DNA of 64,000 nucleotides from Rhizobium sp. BT04 (GCF_030053135.1 NZ_CP125652.1:1116001-1180000); one strand, 5' to 3'; numbered from the stretch's first letter, positions 35,195 through 44,227 are shown. Translations and numbers: made by a program. The notes: generated by a model not told the origin, from the letters alone.

Positions 35195-35719
35195 ATGTCT
35201 TACCATATGCAAAAATGCGGAATGCTGACGGCAGTGGCTCTGGGCGCTGCAGTCATGCTGCTCTCCTTCACGCGGCCCGCGGGGGCCGAAGATTTGGTCA
35301 ATACCGGCTATTTCGGCGATATCGCGATCAAGGGCTACGACCCGGTCGCCTATTTCACCGAAAACCAGGCCGTCGAAGGGTCCGAGGACTATTCCTACCG
35401 CTGGCTTGGCGCCACCTGGCATTTTTCCAGTGCTGAAAATCGCGACCTCTTCAAGAGCGATCCTTCCAGATACGCGCCGCAATATGGCGGCTATTGCGCC
35501 GATGGAGTGTCCTTTGGAACGGTGACCACCAATATCGATCCGAAAGCCTGGCGGATCATCGATGGCAAACTGTATCTCAGCTATGATCCCGGCGCGGCGG
35601 AAGGCATGGAGAAAAACCCGACCAAGGTGACCGACTCCAAGAAGCATTGGTCCGAAGTTCAACAGACGCTGATTTCGGAGAAGATGCACACCGTCTGGCA
35701 GCAACCGGCGACGAAATGA
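35195..35719 (+). CDS. Periplasmic YHS-domain protein
   Basis: A 174-residue protein with a Sec signal (LTAVALGAAVMLLSFTRPAGA) and a YHS domain: AIKGYDPVAYFTENQAVEG, then the metal-binding-like YRWLGATWHFSSAENRDLF and YAPQYGGYCADGVSFG. YHS domains are linked to metal binding in copper and heavy-metal transporters; here it is free-standing. GGAGC lies before the ATG at 35195. It is likely in one transcript with the ankyrin gene. Function unknown. Confidence 0.82.
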   Translation: MSYHMQKCGMLTAVALGAAVMLLSFTRPAGAEDLVNTGYFGDIAIKGYDPVAYFTENQAVEGSEDYSYRWLGATWHFSSAENRDLFKSDPSRYAPQYGGYCADGVSFGTVTTNIDPKAWRIIDGKLYLSYDPGAAEGMEKNPTKVTDSKKHWSEVQQTLISEKMHTVWQQPATK

Positions 35720-35738
35720 AGCCGCATCGCCCGGCACG

Positions 35739-37952
35739 TCAGGGCGGTGACGAAAAGAACGTCAGGGCACGCGGCGTGACGTGGATGTAGGGCCTGTCGC
35801 CCTGCTCGCCTGTGGTGTTGCGGTAAACATATCCACACACCATCCGGTCGAGGAAATAGCCGTCGAATTTTTCGCAGATTCTGTCGCCTCGCACCTCGAT
35901 CGTGCCGGTGATGTTGGTATTGGCACTGCGATAGGCGGTATTTCCGTCCTTGTCGAAATACTGGATGAAATCCGTGCCGTTCTTGTGTTTGCCGGTCCAG
36001 CTCTTGCCATCGACGAGAGTGCGCAGCTCCGCCTCGCCGAGCCTGTCGGCTTGATTGCCCGTAAAACCGAAGGGCCATTCCGGAATGCCGGCCTTTCGCA
36101 ATCCGGCCAGATGACGCTGAAGATCGCCGTCCCGCCAATAATCATAGAGATAGCCGTAATAGGTCAGATTGCTTTCCGGGAAGAGCTCCAGCAGCTTTGC
36201 CCTCTCCGCCGCGGCCCTGGTGTCATTGCCCTGATCCGCATAGGCAGCCGCCAGATATTCGCGCGCCGGCTCGACCTTCGGCAGCCCATCGAGCGTCGGC
36301 TCGATCAGCGAGATGGCGCGCCGATCGTCGCCCGCGGTATAAAAGACGATCCCCGCCAGCAGTTGAAAGCTCGGGGCCGGCGATGGGTCGAGCCGTAAGG
36401 CCTTTTCCATCTCAGTGACGGCCTGGCCGCTATCTCCGGTGTGGACCTGAATGAGCGCGAGATTGGCGGCGGCCTCGGCATCGTTCGGCTGCATCGCGAC
36501 GGCCATATTGGCGGAATTCCTGGCCTCCGTCTCGCGCCCATCCACCCATTGCAGCAGGGCAAGGACGGTGTGCGCCCTGGCATTGTTGGGATCGAGCTTC
36601 AGCGCCTGTCCGGCCGCGTCATAGGCGATCTTGCGGGCAACGGCCGCCGACCAGAGATAATTATAGTCGTTGCGCCAGACATCGACGGCGACCCGCGCGA
36701 TCCCCGCATGGGCATTGGCAAAGCCCGGATCGAGGTCGATCGCCTTCTGATAGAAGGACAGCGTCCGGCGATAGGTATCGACATCCCTGAAGATGAAACC
36801 CTCCTGCTCGGCCCTCATGTAATAATCATAGGCTTCGAGATTTTCGGTCGGGATTCGAGCCAGTTGGTCGCGCTCGCGCGCGCTGAGCTTGACCGACAGG
36901 GCCGCGATGATCTTGCCGATCACATCATCCTGAACGGCAAACAGATCGGTATACTGGCGGTCGTAGCGCTCCGCCCAGAGCGACAGGCCGGTAACCGCGT
37001 CGATCAGTTTGACATTGATCCGCAGCCGCTGCCCGGCCCGCTGCAATGTCCCTTCGAGCACATAGTGAACGCCAAGTTCGGCGGCCACATCCTGGATCTT
37101 GCCGACGGAGCCCTGGAGGGCGAAGACCGAATGGCGGGCGATGACGAAGAGGCCCGATACTTTCGACAATTCGGTGATGAGATCATCGGTCAGCCCCTCT
37201 GCGAGATGGTCGTGCTCGGTATCGCCGCTGACATTGATGAAGGGCAGAACCGCGACCGACGGCCTGTCCGGCAACGGATAGGCGAAACCTTCGCCGGCCC
37301 CCGGTCTTGCCGGCATCCACGGCTGCCACCAGAGTGCCGCACCGGCGAGAGCGAGGATGACGGCCGCCGCGATGCCGGCAACGAGGGGCCGCATCGGCAG
37401 GCGCCGGCGGGTTCTCAGCGTTTTGCCGGCCGCGACGGGATCGAGCAGGACGCGATAGACCCGGACCGGTTCGGTGATGCCCTTCAACCGCTGCTCGCCG
37501 AGCGACGCAAAACCGACCGGGACTTTCGATTTTACCTGGTCGTAGGTCGTTCCCGAGATGACGATGCCGCCCGGCTCCGCCAGCGCCTGCACGCGATCGG
37601 CGACATTGACGCCGTCGCCCTGGATATCCCAGCCCTCGACGATGATATCGCCGAGATTGATGCCGATCCGGAACTCGAGCCGGTGTTGCGGGAGGGCTAC
37701 GGCATTACGGCTGGCTTTCCGTTGCTGAACCTCCACCGCGCAACGCAAGGCATCGACCACACTCTGGAATTCGACCAGCAAACCATCGCCCATGGTTTTG
37801 ACCAACCGGCCGTGATGCCGCTCGATCGCCGGCTCGAAGACATCATCCTGATCCGCCTGGAAACGCGCACGCGTGCCCTCCTCGTCGATCCGGCTCAATC
37901 GACTGTAACCGACGACATCGGCGATCAGGATTGCTGCAAGACGGCGCTCCAT
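35739..37952 (-). CDS. Class III adenylate cyclase with TM and TolB-like/TPR C-terminus
   Basis: A 737-residue protein. Residues 1-165 are a class III cyclase catalytic domain: metal Asp in ILIADVVGYSR, VKTMGDGLLVEF and the NVADR motif (N-x-x-x-R) for the transition state. A membrane segment follows near 188-208. Then comes a TolB-like segment (PSVAVLPFINVSGD) and several TPR repeats. This multidomain design is common and expanded in rhizobia. It diverges from a second cyclase gene about 340 bases away. Confidence 0.9.
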   Translation of the reverse strand: MERRLAAILIADVVGYSRLSRIDEEGTRARFQADQDDVFEPAIERHHGRLVKTMGDGLLVEFQSVVDALRCAVEVQQRKASRNAVALPQHRLEFRIGINLGDIIVEGWDIQGDGVNVADRVQALAEPGGIVISGTTYDQVKSKVPVGFASLGEQRLKGITEPVRVYRVLLDPVAAGKTLRTRRRLPMRPLVAGIAAAVILALAGAALWWQPWMPARPGAGEGFAYPLPDRPSVAVLPFINVSGDTEHDHLAEGLTDDLITELSKVSGLFVIARHSVFALQGSVGKIQDVAAELGVHYVLEGTLQRAGQRLRINVKLIDAVTGLSLWAERYDRQYTDLFAVQDDVIGKIIAALSVKLSARERDQLARIPTENLEAYDYYMRAEQEGFIFRDVDTYRRTLSFYQKAIDLDPGFANAHAGIARVAVDVWRNDYNYLWSAAVARKIAYDAAGQALKLDPNNARAHTVLALLQWVDGRETEARNSANMAVAMQPNDAEAAANLALIQVHTGDSGQAVTEMEKALRLDPSPAPSFQLLAGIVFYTAGDDRRAISLIEPTLDGLPKVEPAREYLAAAYADQGNDTRAAAERAKLLELFPESNLTYYGYLYDYWRDGDLQRHLAGLRKAGIPEWPFGFTGNQADRLGEAELRTLVDGKSWTGKHKNGTDFIQYFDKDGNTAYRSANTNITGTIEVRGDRICEKFDGYFLDRMVCGYVYRNTTGEQGDRPYIHVTPRALTFFSSPP

Positions 37953-38222
37953 CCCCGGTCTTTCCTGGAGAGCGAATGTATTGTTAACAACATCCTACAG
38001 TAGGTCCCATCACGATGCTATCGCCGGCTCGCGCGATATTCGACCTGGCGGTGATCTGCCCGATGAGAATGGGCCGCACGAAATAATTCGAGCCATCGTC
38101 GACTTCGATGATCGGGAGAGTTGCCAAAAGCAGGCGAGTAGCGGAAGCTTGTTCCTTGGCGAGAACAAGATGATTTTAGGTCGGGTCGGCCTGAAGTCTT
38201 CCTGTTCCACATTAAATAGTGG

Positions 38223-38270
38223 GAGCATGATGTCATGAGAAAACCGCTCTCACGTTTCGGCATCATGCTC
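38223..38270. repeat. Dispersed inverted repeat sharing a core with other copies
   Basis: Arms GAGCATGATG (38223-38232) and CATCATGCTC (38261-38270) enclose AAAACCGCTCTCACG. The core AAAACCGCT is also found, inverted, in the repeats at 28884-28946 and 56764-56827. It lies 20 bases before the second cyclase gene. The rest of the 338-base gap (37953-38290) shows no gene. Confidence 0.75.
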
Positions 38271-38290
38271 TGGGCGACGGATTGTTCGAT

Positions 38291-39058
38291 ATGACGACAG
38301 CCTCAACAAATGAGCCGGCCAGGCACGGCAGCGCCAGAATCTGCCGCGGCTGTTGGGACCAGATGCATATGCCGATCCCGATCGGCGGCCCGCTCGCGCT
38401 TCCCTTCCGCGCCTTCGGCATCACCCGCAGCAAGATGAACCCCGATATCTGCACGATCTGCGAGCGCTCCTTCCAGTATGTGAAGAAGCAGCGCCAGATC
38501 ACCGTCGACGCCACTATCCTGTTTGCCGATATCCGGGGCTTTACCGATCTTTCCGAGCGCATCGAGGCGGTGCAGTTGAGCGAAATCGTCAGCCTGTTCC
38601 AGGATCGCTGCGCCCAGGCGATCTGGGCGCATGACGGCATCGTCAACAAGCAGATGGGCGACGGCCTGATGGCGATCTTCAATTTCCCGATCGTCAGCAG
38701 GGATCACGCCGCCGCCGCGATCTTGGCCGGGCAGCAGATACAGCGGAACTGCGCCGCGGCGCTGAGCAGCCTGGCGCTCGAGCTATTGCCCGGCCGCACC
38801 CTCGGCGTCGGCGTCGGCATCCATTCCGGCGAGGTCCAGATCGGCGAATTCTCGACCTTCCGCAGCGATTTCACCGCGATCGGCGGCGTCGTCAACCAGG
38901 CCGCAAGGCTGGAATCCCAGGCCGCAGCCGGGGAGATCCTAGTCTCGGCCGAGACGGCCGCCAAAGCTCCCGACCTCGCGGCGGGCGCAGAAACGCGTAT
39001 GCTGGCGCTGAAGGGCATCGAGCAGCCGGTGCAGGCAAGCGTGCTGCTCAAGCGCTGA
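38291..39058 (+). CDS. Class III adenylate/guanylate cyclase with N-terminal Cys-pair module
   Basis: A 255-residue soluble cyclase. The first ~75 residues carry two Cys-x2-Cys pairs (CRGC near residue 19 and CTIC near residue 55), spaced as in a zinc ribbon. The catalytic domain has ILFADIRGFTDLSERIE (first metal Asp), VNKQMGDGLMAIF and VNQAARLE (the N-x-A-A-R transition-state motif). All key residues look present. Zinc or an iron-sulfur cofactor on the Cys module is inference. The ATG at 38291 is preferred to a TTG three codons upstream. It is followed by a GATTGC microsatellite. Confidence 0.88.
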   Translation: MTTASTNEPARHGSARICRGCWDQMHMPIPIGGPLALPFRAFGITRSKMNPDICTICERSFQYVKKQRQITVDATILFADIRGFTDLSERIEAVQLSEIVSLFQDRCAQAIWAHDGIVNKQMGDGLMAIFNFPIVSRDHAAAAILAGQQIQRNCAAALSSLALELLPGRTLGVGVGIHSGEVQIGEFSTFRSDFTAIGGVVNQAARLESQAAAGEILVSAETAAKAPDLAAGAETRMLALKGIEQPVQASVLLKR

Positions 39059-39060
39059 GC

Positions 39061-39090
39061 GATTGCGATTGCGATTGCGATTGCGATTGC
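39061..39090. repeat. GATTGC hexanucleotide microsatellite (five units)
   Basis: Five perfect tandem GATTGC units start two bases after the cyclase stop codon. The rest of the 180-base gap before the DUF805 gene shows no other feature. Confidence 0.85.
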
Positions 39091-39237
39091 CGCCTTCTCA
39101 AAACATCATCGCTCCGTCAACATGTCAGCCGCAATTTCTCAAGCTGTGATTGCGAAACACATCGGATCACAAGCAAGTTAATCCTCCGGAAACAAACATC
39201 GCTTATCTCTAAGCTGTTCTAACAGCTGGGGTATCTC

Positions 39238-39693
39238 ATGGGCAGTTTTTCTCTGTTTCACTGGTTGATCGTCTTGATCCTGATCGGCGTGCCATTGATC
39301 TTCATCTTCAGAAAACCGCCGGCCGGGCCGAACCGCTTCGGCGGCCTGCCGCAGGCCATGGGTTTCGGCCAGGCGATCGCAAGCTTCTTCAAGAATTATG
39401 TGACCTTCAGCGGCAGAGCGAGCCGATCGGAGTTCTGGTATTCGACGCTCTTCGTCCTTCTCGTCGGGATCGCTTTGTATGTCGTCGATCGGAGCGAAAC
39501 CTTGAATCGGATCTGGTCTCTGGCCACGTTTCTTCCGTCGATCGCCATGGCGGCACGACGCCTTCACGACGTCAACCGGAGCGGATGGCACCAGCTTCTC
39601 GGACTATTAGCTCCCATCGGAACGATTGCAGTGCTGGTGTGGTATTGCAAAGCGCCGACGGCGGATCATTCCAGGGAAGCCGTGTTTGCTTGA
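39238..39693 (+). CDS. DUF805 family membrane protein
   Basis: A 151-residue inner-membrane protein with an N-terminal hydrophobic anchor (FHWLIVLILIGVPLIFIF) followed by the DUF805 core: FFKNYVTFSGRASRSEFWY, then AMAARRLHDVNRSGWHQLL. The R-R-L-H-D-x-N-x-S-G-W motif is diagnostic. Such proteins are widespread, with no known activity. Monocistronic. Confidence 0.88.
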   Translation: MGSFSLFHWLIVLILIGVPLIFIFRKPPAGPNRFGGLPQAMGFGQAIASFFKNYVTFSGRASRSEFWYSTLFVLLVGIALYVVDRSETLNRIWSLATFLPSIAMAARRLHDVNRSGWHQLLGLLAPIGTIAVLVWYCKAPTADHSREAVFA

Positions 39694-39961
39694 GCAAAGT
39701 GTGCCTCGCGGACTGCGCAATGCGCAGTTCGCTTAGGGACCGCCTCCTACACCCACTCCGGCAAGAAACCCGTCGCTCGAAATACTATTCTGCCCGGCCG
39801 TCAACCAGCGGCCCCGGAACTCGCCGCCGACTGCCGATCGACCATTTCGATGGCCTCGACACATTCGACGACATCCCTCGATGGCCGTTGCGTGAGGTAT
39901 CTCTGGTTTTGATGGCGTCCGAAAGGGACCGGCGAGGCTGGCAAAGACCCCCGCCTCTGTC

Positions 39962-40339
39962 TCAGTACTTCATGTTCCGCAGTTCCGGAAAATCATAGTA
40001 ACGCAGCCGCTTGTCGTGGCAGCGGTAGTCGTCCTTTTTCAGGTACAATATCATGTCGTGCTGCAAGCCCACGCCGATATAGGACCAGTTTGGGTAGGCA
40101 CGTTCCGTCGTCCGCGTACAATAAGCATATATCTGCTTTTCCGGATCAAGCAGAACCACGCTGGAAATCTCGGCCTTTACGAAGTTCCCCGCTTTAATGG
40201 TTCCCCGCAGAGCATCGACGTACTCGCGTCGGACCGCGTTGGAGGGCGGACGCTGGGAATCTGCAACGGATTGCGGCGCAGGAGTTTGGCAGCCGGCCAG
40301 TGCCAGCAGGGCAGCGTAAGCAATGAATTTGATCTTCAT
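39962..40339 (-). CDS. Small lipoprotein, tandem paralogue A
   Basis: A 125-residue lipoprotein with lipobox LALAGC near residue 17. It shares SQRPPS near residue 29, SSVVLLDPEK with IYAYC, and DKRLRYYDFPE at the C-terminus with the gene at 40560-40949. The two are a tandem duplication. AGGAG lies upstream of the ATG. The family is not recognised; conserved Tyr, Cys and Arg positions at the C-terminus suggest a folded envelope domain. Confidence 0.8.
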   Translation of the reverse strand: MKIKFIAYAALLALAGCQTPAPQSVADSQRPPSNAVRREYVDALRGTIKAGNFVKAEISSVVLLDPEKQIYAYCTRTTERAYPNWSYIGVGLQHDMILYLKKDDYRCHDKRLRYYDFPELRNMKY

Positions 40340-40423
40340 TCAGTTGAATCTCCTATTTCGACGTCGATAGATCGGCCTTTTCCAAAAGGCGATGGCTGCA
40401 AGCAGCAACGTCACATCCCGTAC

Positions 40424-40480
40424 TTCGAGGCTCCGCCCTGCGGCTAAGCACTCCGCATGAGGAAGGTTGGAGAATGCCGC
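40424..40480. repeat. Dispersed GC-rich repeat, copy between the lipoprotein paralogues
   Basis: The segment starting TTCGAGGCTCCGCCCTGCGG and ending with GAATGCCGC closely matches 41520-41578, and partly matches 54285-54320 and 25990-26031. The rest of the 220-base gap shows nothing else. Confidence 0.7.
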
Positions 40481-40559
40481 GCCCCCGCAATGCTGGAAGC
40501 ATGTCGCGCCGCCGCTCAACAAAGCCTCGAACGGCGACGCGGCCGGAGCCCTCGCCCTG

Positions 40560-40949
40560 TCAGGTCTTCATGCCGTTCATCTCAGGAAACGGGTAGTAAC
40601 GCAGCCGCTTGTCGCGGCAGCGATTATCATTCACCGTCGCGCCTAATATTTTGTCATCCGTGAAGGAGACGCCGAGATAGGCCCAGTCTCCCCAGCTGCG
40701 CTTGGGCACCACCCGCACACAGTAAGCGTAGATCTTTTTTTCAGGATCGAGCAGAACCACACTGGAGATGCGGGCCCATACGACTTCTCCCGCTTCGTGC
40801 CGGTAGGTTCTCTTGAACACGATGTTGATGAAATTCTGCCGGACGTCACTCGAGGGAGGACGCTGCGAATCCGCAATGGATTGCGACACCGGCGCATTGC
40901 AGCCGGCGAGAGCCAGCAGCGCGGCGCAAACAAGGACTTTCAATTTCAT
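40560..40949 (-). CDS. Small lipoprotein, tandem paralogue B
   Basis: A 129-residue lipoprotein with lipobox LALAGC near residue 17. Homologous to the neighbouring copy (SQRPPS, SSVVLLDPEKKIYAYC, CRDKRLRYYPFPE) but with a divergent middle section, a small insertion and a basic C-terminus. Divergence between the copies suggests an old duplication with some specialisation. No function known. Confidence 0.8.
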   Translation of the reverse strand: MKLKVLVCAALLALAGCNAPVSQSIADSQRPPSSDVRQNFINIVFKRTYRHEAGEVVWARISSVVLLDPEKKIYAYCVRVVPKRSWGDWAYLGVSFTDDKILGATVNDNRCRDKRLRYYPFPEMNGMKT

Positions 40950-41095
40950 TCAGCTAAATCCCTAAAAGAATCGGAGCGCAAACGCTGCCTATTCCTACAA
41001 ACACAGCGAGAATAATATTTGCAATACATCGTGGGAATATTGCTGCTGCTGCGGGATACCGGCTGCGTGACGCGGATATATCAGCGTTGGCTCAT

Positions 41096-41392
41096 CTACA
41101 CTGAGGGATTCAAAACAGAGCTTCCGGCCCCATCTTCATCATTATCGTGGATCGCCACCCCGGCTTCCAGCGCCGCCAGGATAAAGGCCTGCCGCACCGT
41201 CTCGGCCGGCATGCGGCCGGCAAGCCAGGCACGGCAGAAATCGACCGCCCGCTGCTGATGGACGCCGCCCTTGACCGGCCAGTCGGAGACGAGTGCGTAA
41301 AGTGCATCCTGCGGCGATCGGAGAACCATTCGTTCGCCGCTATCGAGATCGATGGTGATCGGTTTTTTCCAGAAGGCGGAATGGTCGCTAAT
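41096..41392 (-). CDS. DUF982 family protein without a standard start codon
   Basis: The reading frame encodes a clear DUF982 protein: FWKKPITIDLDSGERMVLRS, then ALYALVSDWPVKGG, a Cys in AVDFCRAWLAGR and VRQAFILAALEAGV. This Rhizobiales-specific family is about 80-100 residues. Family homology extends upstream of the only ATG (41329) to at least position 41380, but an in-frame TGA lies near 41410 and no ATG, GTG or TTG lies between. An ATT at 41392, with AGGTG nine bases before it, would restore full length; otherwise the gene is 5'-truncated by mutation. Function unknown. Confidence 0.7.
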   Translation of the reverse strand: MSDHSAFWKKPITIDLDSGERMVLRSPQDALYALVSDWPVKGGVHQQRAVDFCRAWLAGRMPAETVRQAFILAALEAGVAIHDNDEDGAGSSVLNPSV

Positions 41393-41470
41393 GGCAGTCG
41401 CACCTGCAGCTCAATTGACAGGAAACTAACTGCGGAAGGCTGATTTCGGTTCCAGTGCGGGGCCGGTCGA

Positions 41471-41690
41471 TGATGCGCCGGCAGTTGATGGATGCAAGGA
41501 GTAGCCCTCGAGCGCGTGCTTCGAGGCTCCGCCCTGCGGGCTGCGCGCCTCAGCATGAGGGGCTTGGGAGGATGCCGCATCGATAAGCGGAAAAGCCACC
41601 GTTCGCTGGGTAGGCTATAGGGAGATCGCGCCAACGCCTGAGAGAGCCTCACCCTCAGGTGCCCCGCCAGGGGCCTCGAAGGGCAATGCG
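41471..41690. repeat. Dispersed GC-rich repeats, two units
   Basis: 41471-41590 contains GATGCAAGGAG followed by TTCGAGGCTCCGCCCTGCGG and CAGCATGAGG, ending GATGCCGC; a shortened relative lies at 63606-63680. 41649-41690 has CTCAGGTGCCCCG and AGGGGCCTCGAAGG, like 25990-26031. Together they fill the gap between the DUF982 and lipoprotein genes. Confidence 0.7.
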
Positions 41691-41706
41691 GATGGCGCCC
41701 CGACTG

Positions 41707-42048
41707 TCAGCCTGACAGCTTGCAGCCCTTGCTCATGCCAGCGGACTGCATGGCCGAGACCTTGCCTTTAGACGCGGCAATTTCCCCTTCCTTGTCGCCT
41801 CCGGCCACGCTGCCGATAGGGACGCCAACGAGGAAGACGCCGAAAGCATCGCCGTTCGCTGCGCTGATCTGCTGCTTGGAAAGGTCGTCGAGCTTGGCCT
41901 TCTCTTTCTTGAGTTCCACGCCGAGCGCCTGGCAACTGAGATTTGTATAGGCCGCCATCGGAATATCGACCTGGACGATGGCGTCAGGACGTTTGGCGCA
42001 GCCGGCAAGTGCCGCGGTCGCTGCGAATGCAATGATGATCTTGTTCAT
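41707..42048 (-). CDS. Small lipoprotein
   Basis: A 113-residue lipoprotein from ATG 42048, with lipobox ALAGC near residue 17. The mature part has a helical segment (ELKKEKAKLDDLSKQQISAA), a glycine-rich hydrophobic stretch (FGVFLVGVPIGSVAGGDKEG) and two cysteines, the second near the C-terminus. The hydrophobic stretch suggests membrane contact. It resembles rhizobial putative lipoproteins with no known role. Confidence 0.78.
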   Translation of the reverse strand: MNKIIIAFAATAALAGCAKRPDAIVQVDIPMAAYTNLSCQALGVELKKEKAKLDDLSKQQISAANGDAFGVFLVGVPIGSVAGGDKEGEIAASKGKVSAMQSAGMSKGCKLSG

Positions 42049-42436
42049 GAAATTTTCGGTCCCCAATTCCCGCAGCAGCTGTAACATCGCCGCGCGCGTT
42101 GCGGGAGGCGGCCCATCCTTCAACCACAGACTTTTATTTGTGGGTCGGTACTTCCGAAAGCGGATTCGATTCCGGTAACCGGGGTCAGCACTCTCAGCCT
42201 GATTGACAGCTCGCTTTTCGCCTGACCTGGGCAATGGCGAACAAGGGAAACGCGCTTTCCGTGCAGATATCATCCGTCAGAGCGCGGCAGTCAAAGCTGC
42301 GTCGGAGATCTTCCCACAATTGATAGCCGGAGTTTTGCATGATAGCGGGCACGCCTACCGCCCCGTTAGTTTCCGCGCTTGACCTCCGCGCACGGCCTCT
42401 ACCTAAAAGCCCGACTGCTATGCAAAGGAGGCTCCG
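42049..42436. other. Intergenic region without a recognised gene
   Basis: 388 bases between the lipoprotein and the GH15 gene. A CCACAGAC-TTTTATT-TGTGG-like stem lies near 42123-42145. No coding sequence, RNA gene or known repeat was recognised. It should contain both divergent promoters. Confidence 0.45.
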
Positions 42437-44227
42437 GTGTCGGTACCCATTGAGGACTACGCGCTCATCGGCGATTGCGAAACCGCCGCACTCGTCTCGA
42501 AGAACGGCTCGATCGACTGGCTCTGTTTTCCGCGCTTCGATTCCCCCTCCTGTTTTGCCGCCCTGCTCGGCGCTGGGGATAACGGCTTCTGGTCGCTGTC
42601 ACCGTCAGGTGAAAATGTCCGCGTCACGCGCCGCTACCGCAACGACACGCTCATTCTCGAAACCGAGTTTCAGACCGAGACCGGCGCCGCCGTTCTCATC
42701 GACTTCATGCCGCTTCGCGATGGCACGAGCGATCTGATGCGCATCGTCGAGGGCAAGAGCGGCACTGTCGCCTTCGATATGGAGCTCAACCTTCGCTTCG
42801 ATTACGGCCGAACCGTTCCCTGGGTCACGCATGGCGAGGATGGCGGCATCACCGCCATTGCCGGCCCGGACAGGCTAACCCTGAATTGCGCCGTCCCGCT
42901 CGAAGGCCGCGGCCTGAGCACGGTCGGCTCCTTCCAGGTTGCCGCTGGCGAGAGCCAGATCTTCACGCTGACCTGGTCCCCCTCGCATATGCCGCAGCCG
43001 GCTCAGCGGCAGGTGGAATATGCGCTGCCGGACACGGAGGAATTCTGGTTATCCTTTGCCGCGGCCTGCCCGAAGGTCGGCCAGTGGACGGAACAGGTCA
43101 AACGCTCGCTCATCACGCTCAAGGCGCTGACCTACATGCCGACGGGCGGCATCATCGCCGCGGCGACGACCTCCCTGCCGGAAAAGATCGGCGGGCCGCG
43201 CAACTGGGACTATCGCTATTGCTGGCTGCGCGACGCGACGCTGACCCTGCTCGCCCTGATGAAACTCGGCTACTACGAGGAAGCCAGCGCCTGGCGCAAG
43301 TGGCTGCTGCGGGCGGTCGCCGGCGCCCCGGCGCAGATGCAGATCATGTATGGCGTCGCCGGCGAGCGCAATCTGCTGGAATGGCAGGTTCCCTGGCTGA
43401 GTGGCTACGAGGGCTCGACACCCGTGCGCATCGGCAATGCCGCTGCCGAACAGGTGCAGCTCGATGTCTATGGCGAGGTGGCCGACGCCATGCTGCAGGC
43501 CCGCAAGGGCGGGCTTCCGCCGCATCACCGTGAACGCGAACTGGCGGCGGCCATTCTGCCCTTTCTCGAAAAAATCTGGGTGGAGCCCGATGAAGGCATC
43601 TGGGAGGTGCGCGGCCAGCGCCAGCATTTCACCTATTCGAAGGTCATGGCCTGGGTGGCCTTCGACCGCGCCGTCCAGATTGCCGAGGCGGATGGCGAGC
43701 CCGAGGCCGCCGCACGTTGGCGCACGCTCGCAGATCACATCCATGCCGAGGTTTGCGAGAAGGCTTTCGATCCCGAACTCGGCTGCTTTACGCAGGCCTA
43801 TGGCTCCAAGGCGATGGATGCCAGCCTGCTGCAGCTCGGCATGGTCGGCTTCATCCCGCCTGATGATCCGCGCTATGTCGCGACAGTCGAGGCGATCGAG
43901 CGCAAGCTGCTGCGCGATGACCTGCTGCTGCGCTACGAGACGCAGGAGGTGGACGACGGCCTGCCGCCCGGCGAAGGCGCCTTTCTGGCCTGCAGCTTCT
44001 GGCTCGTCGACGCCCTCGGCATGATCGGCCGCCGCGACGATGCGCTGCGCCTGTTCGAGCGGCTGCTTAATATCTGCAACGATGTCGGGCTTCTGGCGGA
44101 AGAATATGATCCCGCCGCCCGCCGCATGCTCGGCAACTTCCCGCAGGCCTTCAGCCATATCGGGTTGATCAACAGTGCGTTGAACCTCGCGCGGCTGGAG
44201 GGGCCGGCGGACCAGCGTTCGGCTTGA
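42437..44227 (+). CDS. Glycoside hydrolase family 15 protein (glucoamylase/trehalase-like)
   Basis: A 596-residue cytoplasmic protein. The N-terminal ~210 residues form a beta-sandwich (PIEDYALIGDCETAALVSKN, GSIDWLCFPRFDSPSCF). The catalytic (alpha/alpha)6 barrel includes NWDYRYCWLRDATLTLLAL, the key GH15 motif with the Trp-Arg-Asp sugar-binding site. A Glu in EVDDGLPPGEGAFLACSFW is a probable catalytic acid. Members hydrolyse alpha-1,4-glucosides or trehalose. GTG 42437 has a perfect AAAGGAGG before it. The 3' side is a large inverted repeat. Confidence 0.92.
   Translation: MSVPIEDYALIGDCETAALVSKNGSIDWLCFPRFDSPSCFAALLGAGDNGFWSLSPSGENVRVTRRYRNDTLILETEFQTETGAAVLIDFMPLRDGTSDLMRIVEGKSGTVAFDMELNLRFDYGRTVPWVTHGEDGGITAIAGPDRLTLNCAVPLEGRGLSTVGSFQVAAGESQIFTLTWSPSHMPQPAQRQVEYALPDTEEFWLSFAAACPKVGQWTEQVKRSLITLKALTYMPTGGIIAAATTSLPEKIGGPRNWDYRYCWLRDATLTLLALMKLGYYEEASAWRKWLLRAVAGAPAQMQIMYGVAGERNLLEWQVPWLSGYEGSTPVRIGNAAAEQVQLDVYGEVADAMLQARKGGLPPHHRERELAAAILPFLEKIWVEPDEGIWEVRGQRQHFTYSKVMAWVAFDRAVQIAEADGEPEAAARWRTLADHIHAEVCEKAFDPELGCFTQAYGSKAMDASLLQLGMVGFIPPDDPRYVATVEAIERKLLRDDLLLRYETQEVDDGLPPGEGAFLACSFWLVDALGMIGRRDDALRLFERLLNICNDVGLLAEEYDPAARRMLGNFPQAFSHIGLINSALNLARLEGPADQRSA

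Noticed and set aside
39061..39090. CRISPR or origin iteron array
   Set aside because: The units are six bases with no spacers and number only five, so it is a simple microsatellite.
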